NCBI GenBank assembly: GCA_964494625.1
Contig: CAZBRT010000002.1
Span: forward strand, 868,001-932,000
Direction of reading: 5' to 3'
Source of the DNA: UBA2784 sp964494625
GTDB lineage: Bacteria > Pseudomonadota > Alphaproteobacteria > Micropepsales > Micropepsaceae
DNA: 64,000 bases
Part shown: positions 35,725 to 44,067 of the stretch, piece by piece
Numbering within the stretch: position 1 is the first letter of the stretch
Layout: each line of letters begins with the position of its first letter
Made by a program: the position numbers and the translations under genes
The notes under the pieces: generated by a model
Told to the model about the DNA's origin: nothing
The model's input: only the letters and a program-made list of their open reading frames with translations
The model's database searches: none

Positions 35725-36020
35725 AGGCTGATTTTCCGGCCCGCATTGCGTTCACGAACAATGCTGATGCCCGAGCCTGCCAGCGGCGAGGCGCGCAGCG
35801 CGGCGTAAATCCGGCCCCTCGTTTCCGGTTTCGCAGGAAGGATGTCGGCAAGCTGATCGCGCAACGCCTCTTCCGCGCTGCCACCAGCCGACAATTTACG
35901 GGCAACAGCCTGCAACAACGGCCGGTCGTCCTTACGGCACAGGATTTCGCAGCGCGCCAGACCTGCCGCCCGTGTGCGCTTGCGAAACTCGGTGACGGCC
36001 TTCTTGCGCGCGCTCTCCAT
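35721..36020 (-). CDS. Antitoxin of the PIN toxin
   Basis: About 99 residues. The N-terminal half (AVTEFRKRTRAAGLARCEILCRKDDRPLLQAVARKL) is a probable DNA-binding region. The C-terminal part (ALRASPLAGSGISIVRERNAGRKISL) is a typical toxin-binding tail of antitoxins encoded before PIN toxins. ATG codons at 36071 and 36032 lie upstream, but the 36032 codon sits inside the operator palindrome. GGAG stands 6 bases before 36020, so that start is chosen. Autoregulation through the 36031-36060 palindrome is inferred. Confidence 0.78.
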   Translation of the reverse strand: MESARKKAVTEFRKRTRAAGLARCEILCRKDDRPLLQAVARKLSAGGSAEEALRDQLADILPAKPETRGRIYAALRASPLAGSGISIVRERNAGRKISL

Positions 36021-36030
36021 CTGTCGCTCC

Positions 36031-36060
36031 ATTATTTCCGGAAATATATCCGGAAATAAT
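36031..36060. promoter_or_regulatory. Perfect palindromic operator of the toxin-antitoxin operon
   Basis: Arms ATTATTTCCGGA (36031-36042) and TCCGGAAATAAT (36049-36060) are perfect 12-bp inverted repeats with a 6-bp AT spacer; each contains TTTCCGGAAA-like half sites. It ends 11 bases before the chosen antitoxin start and is AT-rich in a GC-rich genome, as expected for an autoregulated promoter. Confidence 0.7.
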
Positions 36061-36111
36061 GGCTCGCGCAAGATTACTCCGCAAGAACCAGTATTTTGTG
36101 TTTTCGGGAAA

Positions 36112-36187
36112 TGGTGCCCAGGGGCGGAATCGAACCACCGACACCGTGATTTTCAGTCACGTGCTCTACCAACTGAGCTACCTGGGC
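36112..36187 (-). tRNA. tRNA-Phe (GAA)
   Basis: A 76-base cloverleaf on the minus strand. The acceptor GCCCAGG pairs with CCTGGGC, the anticodon loop is CTGAAAA (anticodon GAA), the T-arm contains GTTCGAT and CCA is encoded. It lies between the toxin-antitoxin operon and yacG. No duplicated 3' end (attachment site) is seen nearby. Confidence 0.97.
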
Positions 36188-36298
36188 GCTCTTTCAAGGC
36201 CGGTGGGCACATGGACCGCCCGGACCTTTTGGCAAGGGCGGCGTTATAGGGGGGCCATGGCTTTGTGTCCAGCCATAGAAACGGCCTGGGCCGAAGCC

Positions 36299-36490
36299 CT
36301 AATCGCCGGAATCCGCGTCCTTTTCCCGGTCCCCTTCCCCCTCGCTTTCCGGGGCCGGGGCGCCCGGGATCACATAGGATTCCTTGAGCCAGCGCCCGAG
36401 ATCCACGTCCGCACATTTGCGCGAGCAGAAGGGCCGGAAATTCCCGACCGCCGGGCGGCGACAGACCGGGCATGGCCGCGCGGCGACCAT
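36299..36490 (-). CDS. yacG: DNA gyrase inhibitor YacG
   Basis: A 63-residue zinc-binding protein with CxxC and CxxxC pairs (C7, C10, C22, C26 in CPVC and FCSRKC), then LGRWLKESYVIPG, the YacG hallmark, and an acidic tail. E. coli YacG binds GyrB and inhibits gyrase. The start overlaps the stop of the RNase E/G gene by ATGA. It is the last gene of the murA-to-yacG operon. Confidence 0.93.
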   Translation of the reverse strand: MVAARPCPVCRRPAVGNFRPFCSRKCADVDLGRWLKESYVIPGAPAPESEGEGDREKDADSGD

Positions 36491-38010
36491 CAGGCCGCCT
36501 CCACCGGGGTCACATCAAAGCGCATGCGCGAATAGTTTTCCCGCGCTTCGATCCGCACGGGATTGGCGACACGCGCTTTCAGGCGGCGCATGGCGCCTTC
36601 CTCCTGCGCCTTCAGCCAGCGGGCCACATCGGGCGAGGCCTGGATGAGCAACGCGCGGCCGGGATGGTGCTCTGCCTCGCGCGCGATCCGGCGCATCACT
36701 TCATTGGCGACCGTGACGATTGTCTTCACGCGCCCGCCCATCAGGCAGCCGCGATAGGGCTCGGTGAGGAATTTTGCCAATGACTCGCCCGTGCGCTTGC
36801 GCGTCATCTCGACAAGACCGAACTCCGAGAAGCCGAGGATCTGCGTGGGCACGCGATCACGTCCCAGCGACAATGCCAAGGTCTGGAGCACGGACGCGAT
36901 GTGTTCGCCATCGCCCATATGGATGAAGTCGGCAACGATGAGGCCGCCAATGCCGCGCAGGCGCACCTGACGGCCGATTTCGGCAGCCGCATCCAGATTG
37001 GTGCGATAGCCGGTTTCCTCGAGGCAGGTCGCGCCGGTCAGGCTGCCCGAATTCACGTCGATGGCTGTCAGTGCCTCGGTCGTCTCGATGGTGATCCAGC
37101 CGCCACAGCAAAGCTCGACGCGGGTGTCGAGCAGGCGATCCACTTCGCCCTCAAGGCCGAAGGCATCAAAAAGCGTGCCGGGTCCTTTGAACCGCTCGAT
37201 GCACTCCGCCATGTGGGGCATCGCCCGGCGGGCATAGGCAAGCGCTTCGCCATGCGCATCGGGACAATCGATGAGAACGCGCGACGTATCCGCCTTCACA
37301 TTGTCGCGCAACGTGCGGGCGACAGGATCAAGGTCATGCCAGATTGTGGCGGGTGCACGGGCTGCCTGGCGCGCCGCCTCGACCTTGCGCCACTCCGCCG
37401 AGATGGACGCTGCATCGTCGCGCAATTCCTCAAAGCCGGTGCCGATGGCGACCGTGCGCACGATGAAGCCCGCGCTGCGCATGGTGCCGGGATCGTCGGC
37501 CACGCGCGCCACAAGCCCTGACAGGCGCTCGCGCTCGGCCTCGTCCTCAATCCGGCGTGATAGGGCAATGCCCTTTTGCTGCGGCACCAGGACAAGCAGG
37601 CGCCCCGGCACGGTGATGTTGGCGGATAGCCGGGCACCCTTGTCGCCAATGGGATCCTTGATGACCTGCACCAGAACCGCATCGCCCTCTTTCACGCAGA
37701 GATTGATGGGCGGCATTGCCTCGCCGTTCAGTTCGGACATCTCGGCAAGACAGCGGGCCTCGCGCGCGGACAGGAACCCTGCCCGCTCCTGCCCGATCTC
37801 GACAAAGGCAGCATCCATCGCGGGCAGCACGCGCTGCACACGACCAAGGATGATGTCGCCCAGGATGGAATGACCCGAACGGCCGCGACGGGATTCGTCT
37901 TCGCCAAGGGCGGGCACGCGCTCGACGAAGTACTCGTCGAGACGGCCATCTTCCACGACGGCGACGCGGGTTTCGCCCGGGCCGACATTGATCAGAACTT
38001 CGCTTGCCAT
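36490..38010 (-). CDS. rng: Ribonuclease E/G family endoribonuclease (RNase G-like)
   Basis: A 506-residue cytoplasmic enzyme: an S1-like RNA-binding region in the first 120 residues (SILGDIILGRVQRVLPAMDAAFVEIG), an RNase H-like part, and the DNase I-like catalytic part with metal ligands in TAIDVNSGS and GLIVADFIHM. The zinc-link CPxC of RNase E/G is missing: the region reads YRGCLMGGRVKT with one Cys. Length fits RNase G without the long RNase E scaffold tail. The zinc protein YacG overlaps its 3' end by ATGA. It acts in rRNA and mRNA processing. Confidence 0.92.
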   Translation of the reverse strand: MASEVLINVGPGETRVAVVEDGRLDEYFVERVPALGEDESRRGRSGHSILGDIILGRVQRVLPAMDAAFVEIGQERAGFLSAREARCLAEMSELNGEAMPPINLCVKEGDAVLVQVIKDPIGDKGARLSANITVPGRLLVLVPQQKGIALSRRIEDEAERERLSGLVARVADDPGTMRSAGFIVRTVAIGTGFEELRDDAASISAEWRKVEAARQAARAPATIWHDLDPVARTLRDNVKADTSRVLIDCPDAHGEALAYARRAMPHMAECIERFKGPGTLFDAFGLEGEVDRLLDTRVELCCGGWITIETTEALTAIDVNSGSLTGATCLEETGYRTNLDAAAEIGRQVRLRGIGGLIVADFIHMGDGEHIASVLQTLALSLGRDRVPTQILGFSEFGLVEMTRKRTGESLAKFLTEPYRGCLMGGRVKTIVTVANEVMRRIAREAEHHPGRALLIQASPDVARWLKAQEEGAMRRLKARVANPVRIEARENYSRMRFDVTPVEAA

Positions 38011-38109
38011 TGTCCCGTGACAGGCAAAAGAGTGACGTTAGGTAAGGACGTTATACCGGCCTTGCGCCAAAGCCCAAGTGCTGAATTGCGCGCTGAATCG
38101 CTTGTTGAT

Positions 38110-38718
38110 TCACGCGGCGTGAATCCGGGGGGCCGTGATCCCCAGGCCCTGCAACATCGTCACCGTTTCACTCAGCGGCAGACCGACAACATTCGTCCAT
38201 GAGCCATTGATGGCCGGAATGAAGGCGGACGCAGCCCCCTGAATGGCGTAGCCACCCGCCTTGCCCAAGCCTTCACCATTTTCGGCGTAGGCGTCGATCT
38301 CGCCCGAAGTCAGGCGACGGAGCTGCACACGGGTCAGGACCGTGCGGCTGCGCAGGCGACCAGCGGGGGTTTCAATCGCCACGCAAGTCATTACCTGATG
38401 GCGGCGGCCCGACAACATGCCAAGGCAGGTCCGCACTTCACCGGCATCAGCGGCTTTGGGGAGGATGCGGCGCCCGAGCGCCACCACCGTATCTGCGGCC
38501 AGAATGACGGCGCTTGCAGCATCATCCACCATGCTGCGTGCGGCTTTTGCCTTGGTGCGCGCCATGCGCTCGGCATAGACGCTCGGCAACTCGGCCTTGA
38601 GCGGGCTTTCGTCGATGCGGGCGGCGATGATGCGGCCTGGCGTGATGCCCACTTGCTTCAACAAGGCAAGGCGGCGCGGGCTTTCACTGGCAAGGATGAG
38701 GGTGAAAGCGGGGTGCAC
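38110..38718 (-). CDS. maf: Maf-family nucleotide pyrophosphatase
   Basis: A 202-residue house-cleaning nucleotide pyrophosphatase. It begins FTLILASESPRRLALLKQVG (the Maf signature SxSPRR), with VILAADTVVAL and GLGKAGGYAIQG further on. Maf proteins hydrolyse non-canonical or canonical nucleoside triphosphates and affect septation. The start is GTG at 38718, four bases after the infA stop, in an operon-like arrangement. Confidence 0.93.
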   Translation of the reverse strand: MHPAFTLILASESPRRLALLKQVGITPGRIIAARIDESPLKAELPSVYAERMARTKAKAARSMVDDAASAVILAADTVVALGRRILPKAADAGEVRTCLGMLSGRRHQVMTCVAIETPAGRLRSRTVLTRVQLRRLTSGEIDAYAENGEGLGKAGGYAIQGAASAFIPAINGSWTNVVGLPLSETVTMLQGLGITAPRIHAA

Positions 38719-38722
38719 GTCA

Positions 38723-38941
38723 TCACTTGAAGCGGTAGGTGATGCGGCCCTTGGTCAGATCATAGGGCGTCATCTCGACCAGCACTTTGTCGCCGGTGAG
38801 CACGCGGATGCGGTTCTTGCGCATCTTTCCCGCTGTATGGGCAATCACGATATGATCGTTCTCAAGCTTCACGCGGAATGTTGCGTTGGGCAAAAGCTCC
38901 ATCACGGTTCCGGGAAATTCGAGCAGTTCTTCCTTGGCCAT
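38723..38941 (-). CDS. infA: Translation initiation factor IF-1
   Basis: A 72-residue S1-fold protein, MAKEELLEFPGTVMELLPNATFRV onwards, ending LTKGRITYRFK. This is full-length, highly conserved IF-1. A longer in-frame extension of 20 codons exists upstream, but the family start is the ATG at 38941, with GAGGA in front of it. IF-1 occupies the ribosomal A site during initiation. Confidence 0.98.
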   Translation of the reverse strand: MAKEELLEFPGTVMELLPNATFRVKLENDHIVIAHTAGKMRKNRIRVLTGDKVLVEMTPYDLTKGRITYRFK

Positions 38942-39082
38942 CCGGTCCTCGATGGCGCGCGACCAGCCCCCTTTGGGGACCAAGCTGCGCGCGTAGTTCA
39001 TCCATTGCGCGCGGACATTGCGCGGCGGCCGCCAAAAATCAAGCCCGCAAAGGGACTTTGGCCCGTCCCGGACCCCAAAACC

Positions 39083-39541
39083 CTAGCCCGAGGGCATGGC
39101 AGGCGCGGAAAACCGCGCTTTGATCCGCCGCATCAACTGGTCGCGGACAAGGCGATAGGCCTCAAGGCGCTGCTCGCGGCTGCCCTCATATGCCGTCGGA
39201 TCGCCGGTCGGCCAGAATTCGGTCTCGGCGGCGAGCGTGCGGGTCAGCTCGATGGCGCTGTGATGGGCTTCAGGTGAAAGCGAGATGATGAGGTCGAACG
39301 AACTGTCCTCGAGCATCGCAAAGCTGCGCGGATGGTGGTGCGACAGGTCGATGCCAAGTTCGTCCATCACCTCGACGGCCATGGGATCAAGCTGGCCCGC
39401 GCGCACGCCGACCGAATCCACAAACACGACGCGTCCGAACAGATGGCGCATGATGCCGGCCGCCATCGGCGAACGCACGGCATTCTCCGAACACGCAAAC
39501 AGCACTGCCGCCGGCAGGTCTTCGCCCGGAGCGCCGCGCAT
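39083..39541 (-). CDS. Low-molecular-weight protein tyrosine phosphatase-like / arsenate reductase-fold protein
   Basis: A 152-residue protein with the P-loop C17-x5-R23 (ACSENAVRSP) and a late Asp-Pro (PTGDPTAYEG) that supplies the general acid, so it is likely an active phosphatase. This gene normally sits between UPF0262 and infA in alphaproteobacteria, as here. The start is ATG at 39541, preceded by an in-frame GTG that would add one residue. It lies three bases after the UPF0262 stop. The physiological substrate is unknown. Confidence 0.88.
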   Translation of the reverse strand: MRGAPGEDLPAAVLFACSENAVRSPMAAGIMRHLFGRVVFVDSVGVRAGQLDPMAVEVMDELGIDLSHHHPRSFAMLEDSSFDLIISLSPEAHHSAIELTRTLAAETEFWPTGDPTAYEGSREQRLEAYRLVRDQLMRRIKARFSAPAMPSG

Positions 39542-39544
39542 CAC

Positions 39545-40030
39545 CTAGTCCCTCCAGTGGAGGGCGCAAAGCAGCGTGAAGAGGCGGCGCGCGGTATCGA
39601 AATCAAGGCTGATCTTGCCCTTGAGGCGCTCGCGCAGCAATTCACTGCCTTCGTTGTGCAGGCCGCGGCGGCCCATGTCGATCGCCTCGATCTGCGACGG
39701 CGCCGCATTGCGGATCGCGGCATAGTAGCTGTCGCAGACCATGAAATAGTCGCGCACGATGCGGCGGAACGGCGTGAATGACAGGATCACGCGGCCATGG
39801 GGCGCGCCGTCCATCAGGCGGATGTCGAAGACAAGCCTGCCGTCAGCAACCGAGAGATCAAGATGATAGGGGCCGCCCGCTGATCCTTCGGGCTGGAACA
39901 TGTTGGCTTCAAGGAGATCAAAGACTGCAACGCTGCGCTCGTGCTCCACATCGGGACCGCGCCGGGCAATCGACTTTTCGTCGAGCACGATCTCTGCCAG
40001 ACGGAAATCCGGTAAGGACGCGTCGCTCAT
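39545..40030 (-). CDS. UPF0262 family protein
   Basis: A 161-residue protein of the alphaproteobacterial UPF0262 family: LAEIVLDEKSIARRGPDVEHERSVAVFDLLE, RVILSFTPFRRIVRDYFMVCDSYY and IEAIDMGRRGLHNEGSELL. The function is unknown. The start overlaps the hisD stop by ATGA, so it is translationally coupled. Confidence 0.95.
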   Translation of the reverse strand: MSDASLPDFRLAEIVLDEKSIARRGPDVEHERSVAVFDLLEANMFQPEGSAGGPYHLDLSVADGRLVFDIRLMDGAPHGRVILSFTPFRRIVRDYFMVCDSYYAAIRNAAPSQIEAIDMGRRGLHNEGSELLRERLKGKISLDFDTARRLFTLLCALHWRD

Positions 40031-41322
40031 CGCCGGTTCAGCCGGATCGTGACAGAGCGGGCATGGGCATCGAGCCCCTCTTGCGTGGCGAGCGCCGCTG
40101 CTACGGGACCGATGGCGGCCAGCGCGTCGGGCGTACAGCGCACATAGGAGGTGCGGCGCATGAAATCATGGACGCACAGGCCCGACGAGAACCGGGCACT
40201 GCGTGCGGTCGGCAGCACATGGTTGGGGCCGGCCACATAATCGCCGACGGCTTCAGGCGTATGGCGGCCCAGGAAGACTGCGCCCGCCGCATGGATGCGG
40301 GCAGCAAAGCCGTCCGGATCGGCGAGCGCCAGTTCAAGATGCTCGGGTGCCAGCTCGTTCACCAGACCGGACGCTTCGGCAAGGTCGCGCACAATGACGA
40401 TTGCGCCATGGTCGCGCCAGCTGGACGTCGCGATGGCACTGCGCGGCAACGTGGCCAGCATGGCCGTTACCGCCTCATCGACGGCTGACGCAAATGCCTC
40501 ATCATCGGTGATGAGGATGCTCTGGGCCGACGCATCGTGCTCGGCCTGCGAGAGAAGGTCGGCGGCAATCCATGCGGGATCGTTCTTTGCGTCGGCGACG
40601 ACGACAATCTCCGAAGGCCCCGCAATCATGTCGATGCCGACATCACCAAAGACGATGCGCTTGGCAGAAGCCACATAGGCATTGCCGGGGCCGGTGATCT
40701 TGGCGACCGGCGCGATGCTGGCGGTGCCATAGGCCAATGCCGCAACCGCCTGTGCGCCGCCCATGCGGTAAATCTCGGTGACGCCGCAGAGCTTTGCCGC
40801 TGCAATCACCAGCGGATTGAGTTCGCCTTTGGGTGAAGGCACCGCCATGGCAATGCGCTTCACCCCGGCCACGCGCGCGGGCAGCGCGTTCATCAGGACC
40901 GAGCTTGGATAGGATGCGCTGCCGCCCGGTACATAGATTCCCACGGCCTCGATCGCCGACCAGCGCCAGGCAAGCTCGGTTCCGGTCGAATCCGTATAGG
41001 CCACATCGTGCGGAATCTGGCGCTCGTGAAAGGCAATGATGCGCGAGGCGGCGACTTCGAGCGCTGCAACAGCAGACGAAGGTGCGCGCGCGGCCATCGC
41101 GTCCATCTCGGCTGCGCCAAGGCGCAGTCCGGTGTCGTGCGCGTCAAAGTGGTCAAAGCGCTTTGTGTACGCCATGACCGCAGCGTCGCCCCGGGCGCGC
41201 ACATCTGCGATGATGGCGCGCACCGCTGCCTCGATGTCGGGCGCAGCCTCGCGCTTGGCACCCAGAAGGGCGTCAAAGGCAGGGCGAAAGCCGGGGTCGG
41301 TCGTCTCTAAGCGGCGCGCCAA
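40027..41322 (-). CDS. hisD: Histidinol dehydrogenase
   Basis: A 431-residue enzyme catalysing the last two steps of histidine synthesis (histidinol to histidine, NAD+ and Zn2+ dependent). Family blocks are present: VPGGSASYPSSVLMNALPARVAGV, GPGNAYVASAKR, MIAGPSEIVV, PEHLEL, and VLPTARSARFSSGL. The start is TTG at 41322, immediately downstream of an in-frame stop; homologues begin at the same place (ARRLETTDPGF). It leads UPF0262, the phosphatase and infA, as in most alphaproteobacteria. Repeat copy 2 lies just upstream. Confidence 0.96.
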   Translation of the reverse strand: MARRLETTDPGFRPAFDALLGAKREAAPDIEAAVRAIIADVRARGDAAVMAYTKRFDHFDAHDTGLRLGAAEMDAMAARAPSSAVAALEVAASRIIAFHERQIPHDVAYTDSTGTELAWRWSAIEAVGIYVPGGSASYPSSVLMNALPARVAGVKRIAMAVPSPKGELNPLVIAAAKLCGVTEIYRMGGAQAVAALAYGTASIAPVAKITGPGNAYVASAKRIVFGDVGIDMIAGPSEIVVVADAKNDPAWIAADLLSQAEHDASAQSILITDDEAFASAVDEAVTAMLATLPRSAIATSSWRDHGAIVIVRDLAEASGLVNELAPEHLELALADPDGFAARIHAAGAVFLGRHTPEAVGDYVAGPNHVLPTARSARFSSGLCVHDFMRRTSYVRCTPDALAAIGPVAAALATQEGLDAHARSVTIRLNRR

Positions 41323-41408
41323 TTTTCATCCATTCGCAGTTGTTGTTGGACGAATGTGGCGCTGCGGAGTCTTCCCGTCAACGTATCGCCGGGGAAGCGG
41401 AGGGCATG

Positions 41409-41584
41409 CTTCAGCCTCCCCTTTCATCAAAGGGGTGAGCGGAGCGCAAGGGGGTTTGGCAGAGCGAAGCGAATGCCAAAGCCGGTGGGGTTGCGGGACG
41501 CTGTATTGAACTCGTCAATGGTGCCCCCCACCCGCGATGCTTGCGCATCGCTGGCCTCCCCCAAAAAACAGGGGGAGGCGAAAG
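41409..41584. repeat. Dispersed ~175-bp repeat, copy 2
   Basis: Nearly the same sequence and order of blocks as 1303-1474. It occupies the gap between the DUF2948 gene and hisD (272 bases), inside an otherwise tight operon, so it is a recent insertion or a transcribed structured element. Confidence 0.8.
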
Positions 41585-41594
41585 AAGGCAACCC

Positions 41595-42065
41595 TCACCC
41601 GTGGCTGGGCACGCCGCGCGCTGGCCAGGGATCGGAAAGATCCTCCATCACCACATCGATGCATTCCGCCGAGAGACGGATCCCGCCGTCGCCCGAGAAG
41701 ACAAGACCGATGGTCGCCGTGCCGTCGGGACCGGCTTCATGGGTGAGCGCCAGCAGCGAGAGCACCGCGTCGGGCCTATCGCGTTTCAGGTTGCGCATGC
41801 CGGCCTTGAGCACGCCGTCAAAGTGAAGGCCGGTCCGCACGCGCTCTGCCGTCTTGCGGCGCGAGCCGTCCGCCAGACGCTCCCAGCGGAAACGGTTGAG
41901 CACAAGCGCAAAGCGCCGGCGGCGCGGCAGAAAGGCCATGTCGGCGATGGTCAGAACGGCGTCCTGCAGGGTGGCTGAAATCACCGACAGGTCTTCCGCG
42001 TCCTGTGCATAGAGGCGCAGGCGTCCTTCATGCGGGTGGGTAGCGTCCGGCTTTGGATGCGTCAT
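41595..42065 (-). CDS. DUF2948 family protein
   Basis: About 156 residues. Family pattern: LYAQDAEDLSVISATLQDAVLTIADMAFLPRRRRFALVLNRFRWE, GLHFDGVLKAGMRNL, and a C-terminal LSAECIDVVMEDLSDPW. It is typical of alphaproteobacteria between murA and hisD, with unknown function. The start used is ATG 42065; an in-frame TTG at 42074 would add three residues. Confidence 0.92.
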   Translation of the reverse strand: MTHPKPDATHPHEGRLRLYAQDAEDLSVISATLQDAVLTIADMAFLPRRRRFALVLNRFRWERLADGSRRKTAERVRTGLHFDGVLKAGMRNLKRDRPDAVLSLLALTHEAGPDGTATIGLVFSGDGGIRLSAECIDVVMEDLSDPWPARGVPSHG

Positions 42066-42075
42066 CGATATCAAT

Positions 42076-43350
42076 TCAATCCTTCAGGCGCGTGATGCCG
42101 GCACCGCAGGCGGTGAGCTTTCTTTCGAGGCGCTCAAAGCCCCGGTCAAGATGATAGACGCGATTGACGATCGTGTCGCCCTCGGCGGCAAGCCCTGCGA
42201 TGACGAGGCTCACCGAAGCGCGCAAATCGGTCGCCATCACGGGCGCGCCCTTGAGCCGCCCGACACCATGGACAATGGCCTTCTGGCCATCCACTTCGAT
42301 ATGCGCGCCCATGCGGGCAAGCTCGGGCACATGCATGAAGCGGTTTTCGAAGATCGTTTCGGTGATGTGCGAAATGCCGTCTGCTGTTGCCATCAGCGCC
42401 ATGAACTGCGCCTGCAAATCGGTCGGGAAACCGGGATAGGGTGCCGTCGTGATGTCGGCGGGGCGCGGCCGCACGCCGTTGCGCTTTACCTTCATGCCCT
42501 GATTGGTCGCGGTGACGGAGAGCCCCGTTTGTTCCAGAACCGGGATCACGGCGCCCAGATGATCGGGACGCGCGCCCAGAAGCTCGACCTCGCCGCCGGT
42601 CGCACCGACCGCCATGGCAAACGTGCCGGTTTCGATGCGGTCCGCCACCACGGCAAAATCAGCACCCGACAGGCGCGGCACGCCGGTGATGGCAAGGGTT
42701 GCGGTGCCGATCCCTTCGACCCTGCCACCCATCAGATTGATGAGCGTGCCCAATTCGGCAATCTCGGGCTCGCGCGCTGCGTTCTCGAGAATCGTCGTTC
42801 CCCTGGCGAGTGACGCAGCCATCATCAGGTTTTCGGTTGCGCCCACCGAGACGAACGGAAAGCTGAAACGCGCGCCCTTTAGGCCGCCCGACGCCGAAGC
42901 AACGACATAGCCATCTTCCAGCGCGATGGCGGCACCCATCGCCTCCAGCCCCTTGAGATGCAGGTCAACCGGTCGCGGGCCGATGGCGCAGCCGCCGGGC
43001 AACGAGACGCGCGCCTCGCCCCTGCGCGCGAGCAGCGGGCCGAGCACGAGAAAGCTCGCCCGCATGCGGCGCACGAGATCATAAGGAGCGGTCGTCGAAT
43101 TGATCGTCCCGGCCGTCAGCACCATTGTGTGGGTGGCGGTTTCCGAGCGCTGAAAGTCGGCAGCAACACCGAGAACACCCAGGATCGCAGCGAGCTGTCC
43201 GATATCGGCAAGATCAGGCACGTTGCGGAGTGTGAGGGTCTCATCGGTCAGGAGGCTTGCCACCATCAGCGGCAAAGCTGCGTTCTTGGCCCCGCTGATA
43301 TGGATGGCGCCTTCAAGGCGTGCGCCGCCGCGAATGAGAATCCGGTCCAT
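42076..43350 (-). CDS. murA: UDP-N-acetylglucosamine 1-carboxyvinyltransferase
   Basis: A 424-residue enzyme that transfers enolpyruvate from PEP to UDP-GlcNAc, the first committed peptidoglycan step. Lys22 (SGAKNAALP) and the active-site Cys121 (LPGGCAIGPRPVDLHL) are present, so it should be fosfomycin-sensitive. The C-terminal HLDRGFERLERKLTACGA is typical. The true start is ATG 43350 (MDRILIRGG); the longer upstream frame is not supported. It is the first gene of the operon that runs to yacG. Confidence 0.97.
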   Translation of the reverse strand: MDRILIRGGARLEGAIHISGAKNAALPLMVASLLTDETLTLRNVPDLADIGQLAAILGVLGVAADFQRSETATHTMVLTAGTINSTTAPYDLVRRMRASFLVLGPLLARRGEARVSLPGGCAIGPRPVDLHLKGLEAMGAAIALEDGYVVASASGGLKGARFSFPFVSVGATENLMMAASLARGTTILENAAREPEIAELGTLINLMGGRVEGIGTATLAITGVPRLSGADFAVVADRIETGTFAMAVGATGGEVELLGARPDHLGAVIPVLEQTGLSVTATNQGMKVKRNGVRPRPADITTAPYPGFPTDLQAQFMALMATADGISHITETIFENRFMHVPELARMGAHIEVDGQKAIVHGVGRLKGAPVMATDLRASVSLVIAGLAAEGDTIVNRVYHLDRGFERLERKLTACGAGITRLKD

Positions 43351-43520
43351 GCGCTTCCCCCAGTGCCCCCGCAATCGTGCCGACCGGACCATCCCTGCCC
43401 TGCCAAAGAGGCTTGGGTCATAGTGGATCAGCGGCGCCTGCTCAATCAGGGATGGCGGATCAGGCACCTTGCTGATGTCGAAATCGGGGCGGCAGCAATG
43501 GGCGCTTCAAAAGAAGGCGG

Positions 43521-43557
43521 GGCCAAAAGAAAAGGGGCGCCACTGCGGGCGCCCCTT
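43521..43557 (-). terminator. Intrinsic terminator after the 43578-43958 gene
   Basis: A 10-bp perfect stem (43532-43541 with 43548-43557, AAGGGGCGCC type) has a 6-base loop. On the minus strand it is followed by TTTTCTTTTGGCC, the same 15-base tail as the phasin terminator. It lies 20 bases after the stop. Confidence 0.85.
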
Positions 43558-43577
43558 AACCGTAACGGCGACGCGTC

Positions 43578-43958
43578 TTACGGGTTCAGCGTAAAGACCG
43601 GGCCTTCGCCCTTGCCGCACACGAGGCAGCAGCTGTCGCACGAATACTGGTTGTTGGCACCGACGCCCCAATACTGGCCGCCGTCACCCGTCACCCATGC
43701 GCCGTAGCAGATCTGCTCGCCGGTGACACATTCCAGCGTGAAGGCGTGGGTGTCGTAGTCGTCCAGATTGTAAGCCTGTCCATCACCCGGCCAGGCCGCA
43801 TCGCGCGCCTGCGAGTAGAACTCGACCTGGACCTTGTACTGATAAAGGCTCTGCACGCGGAACGTGACCGTGTCCGCGCTGGCCGGTGCGCTCAAGGCAA
43901 GCGAGCTTGCCAAGAATGCGATCAGCCCGAGAAAACCACTCAAGAAACGCTTTGCCAT
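43578..43958 (-). CDS. Small secreted cysteine-rich protein, paralogue A
   Basis: A 126-residue protein with a signal peptide (MAKRFLSGFLGLIAFLASSLALSAPASA). The mature part of about 97 residues shares blocks with the neighbour at 44068-44436: FRVQS-YQY, EFYSQARDAAWPGDG, GEQICYGAWVTGD and the C-terminal NQYSC-SCCLVCGKGEGPVFTL. Six cysteines, four of them in the last 30 residues, suggest a disulphide or metal-binding knob. I do not recognise the family. AGGGGA precedes the ATG, and a strong terminator follows. Confidence 0.8.
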   Translation of the reverse strand: MAKRFLSGFLGLIAFLASSLALSAPASADTVTFRVQSLYQYKVQVEFYSQARDAAWPGDGQAYNLDDYDTHAFTLECVTGEQICYGAWVTGDGGQYWGVGANNQYSCDSCCLVCGKGEGPVFTLNP

Positions 43959-44067
43959 TTGTGTTCCCCTTTCGTCCGGCAATTGACGTGGAGACCATGA
44001 TTGCAAAACATCGCCCCCGCGTTAAGCCCTTTTTTTCAAAGGGTTCCTGAACCGCGGGTGAATGCCA

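Noticed and set aside
35302..36187. Genomic island at tRNA-Phe
   Set aside because: Only a two-gene toxin-antitoxin operon is present, with no integrase and no duplicated tRNA 3' end.
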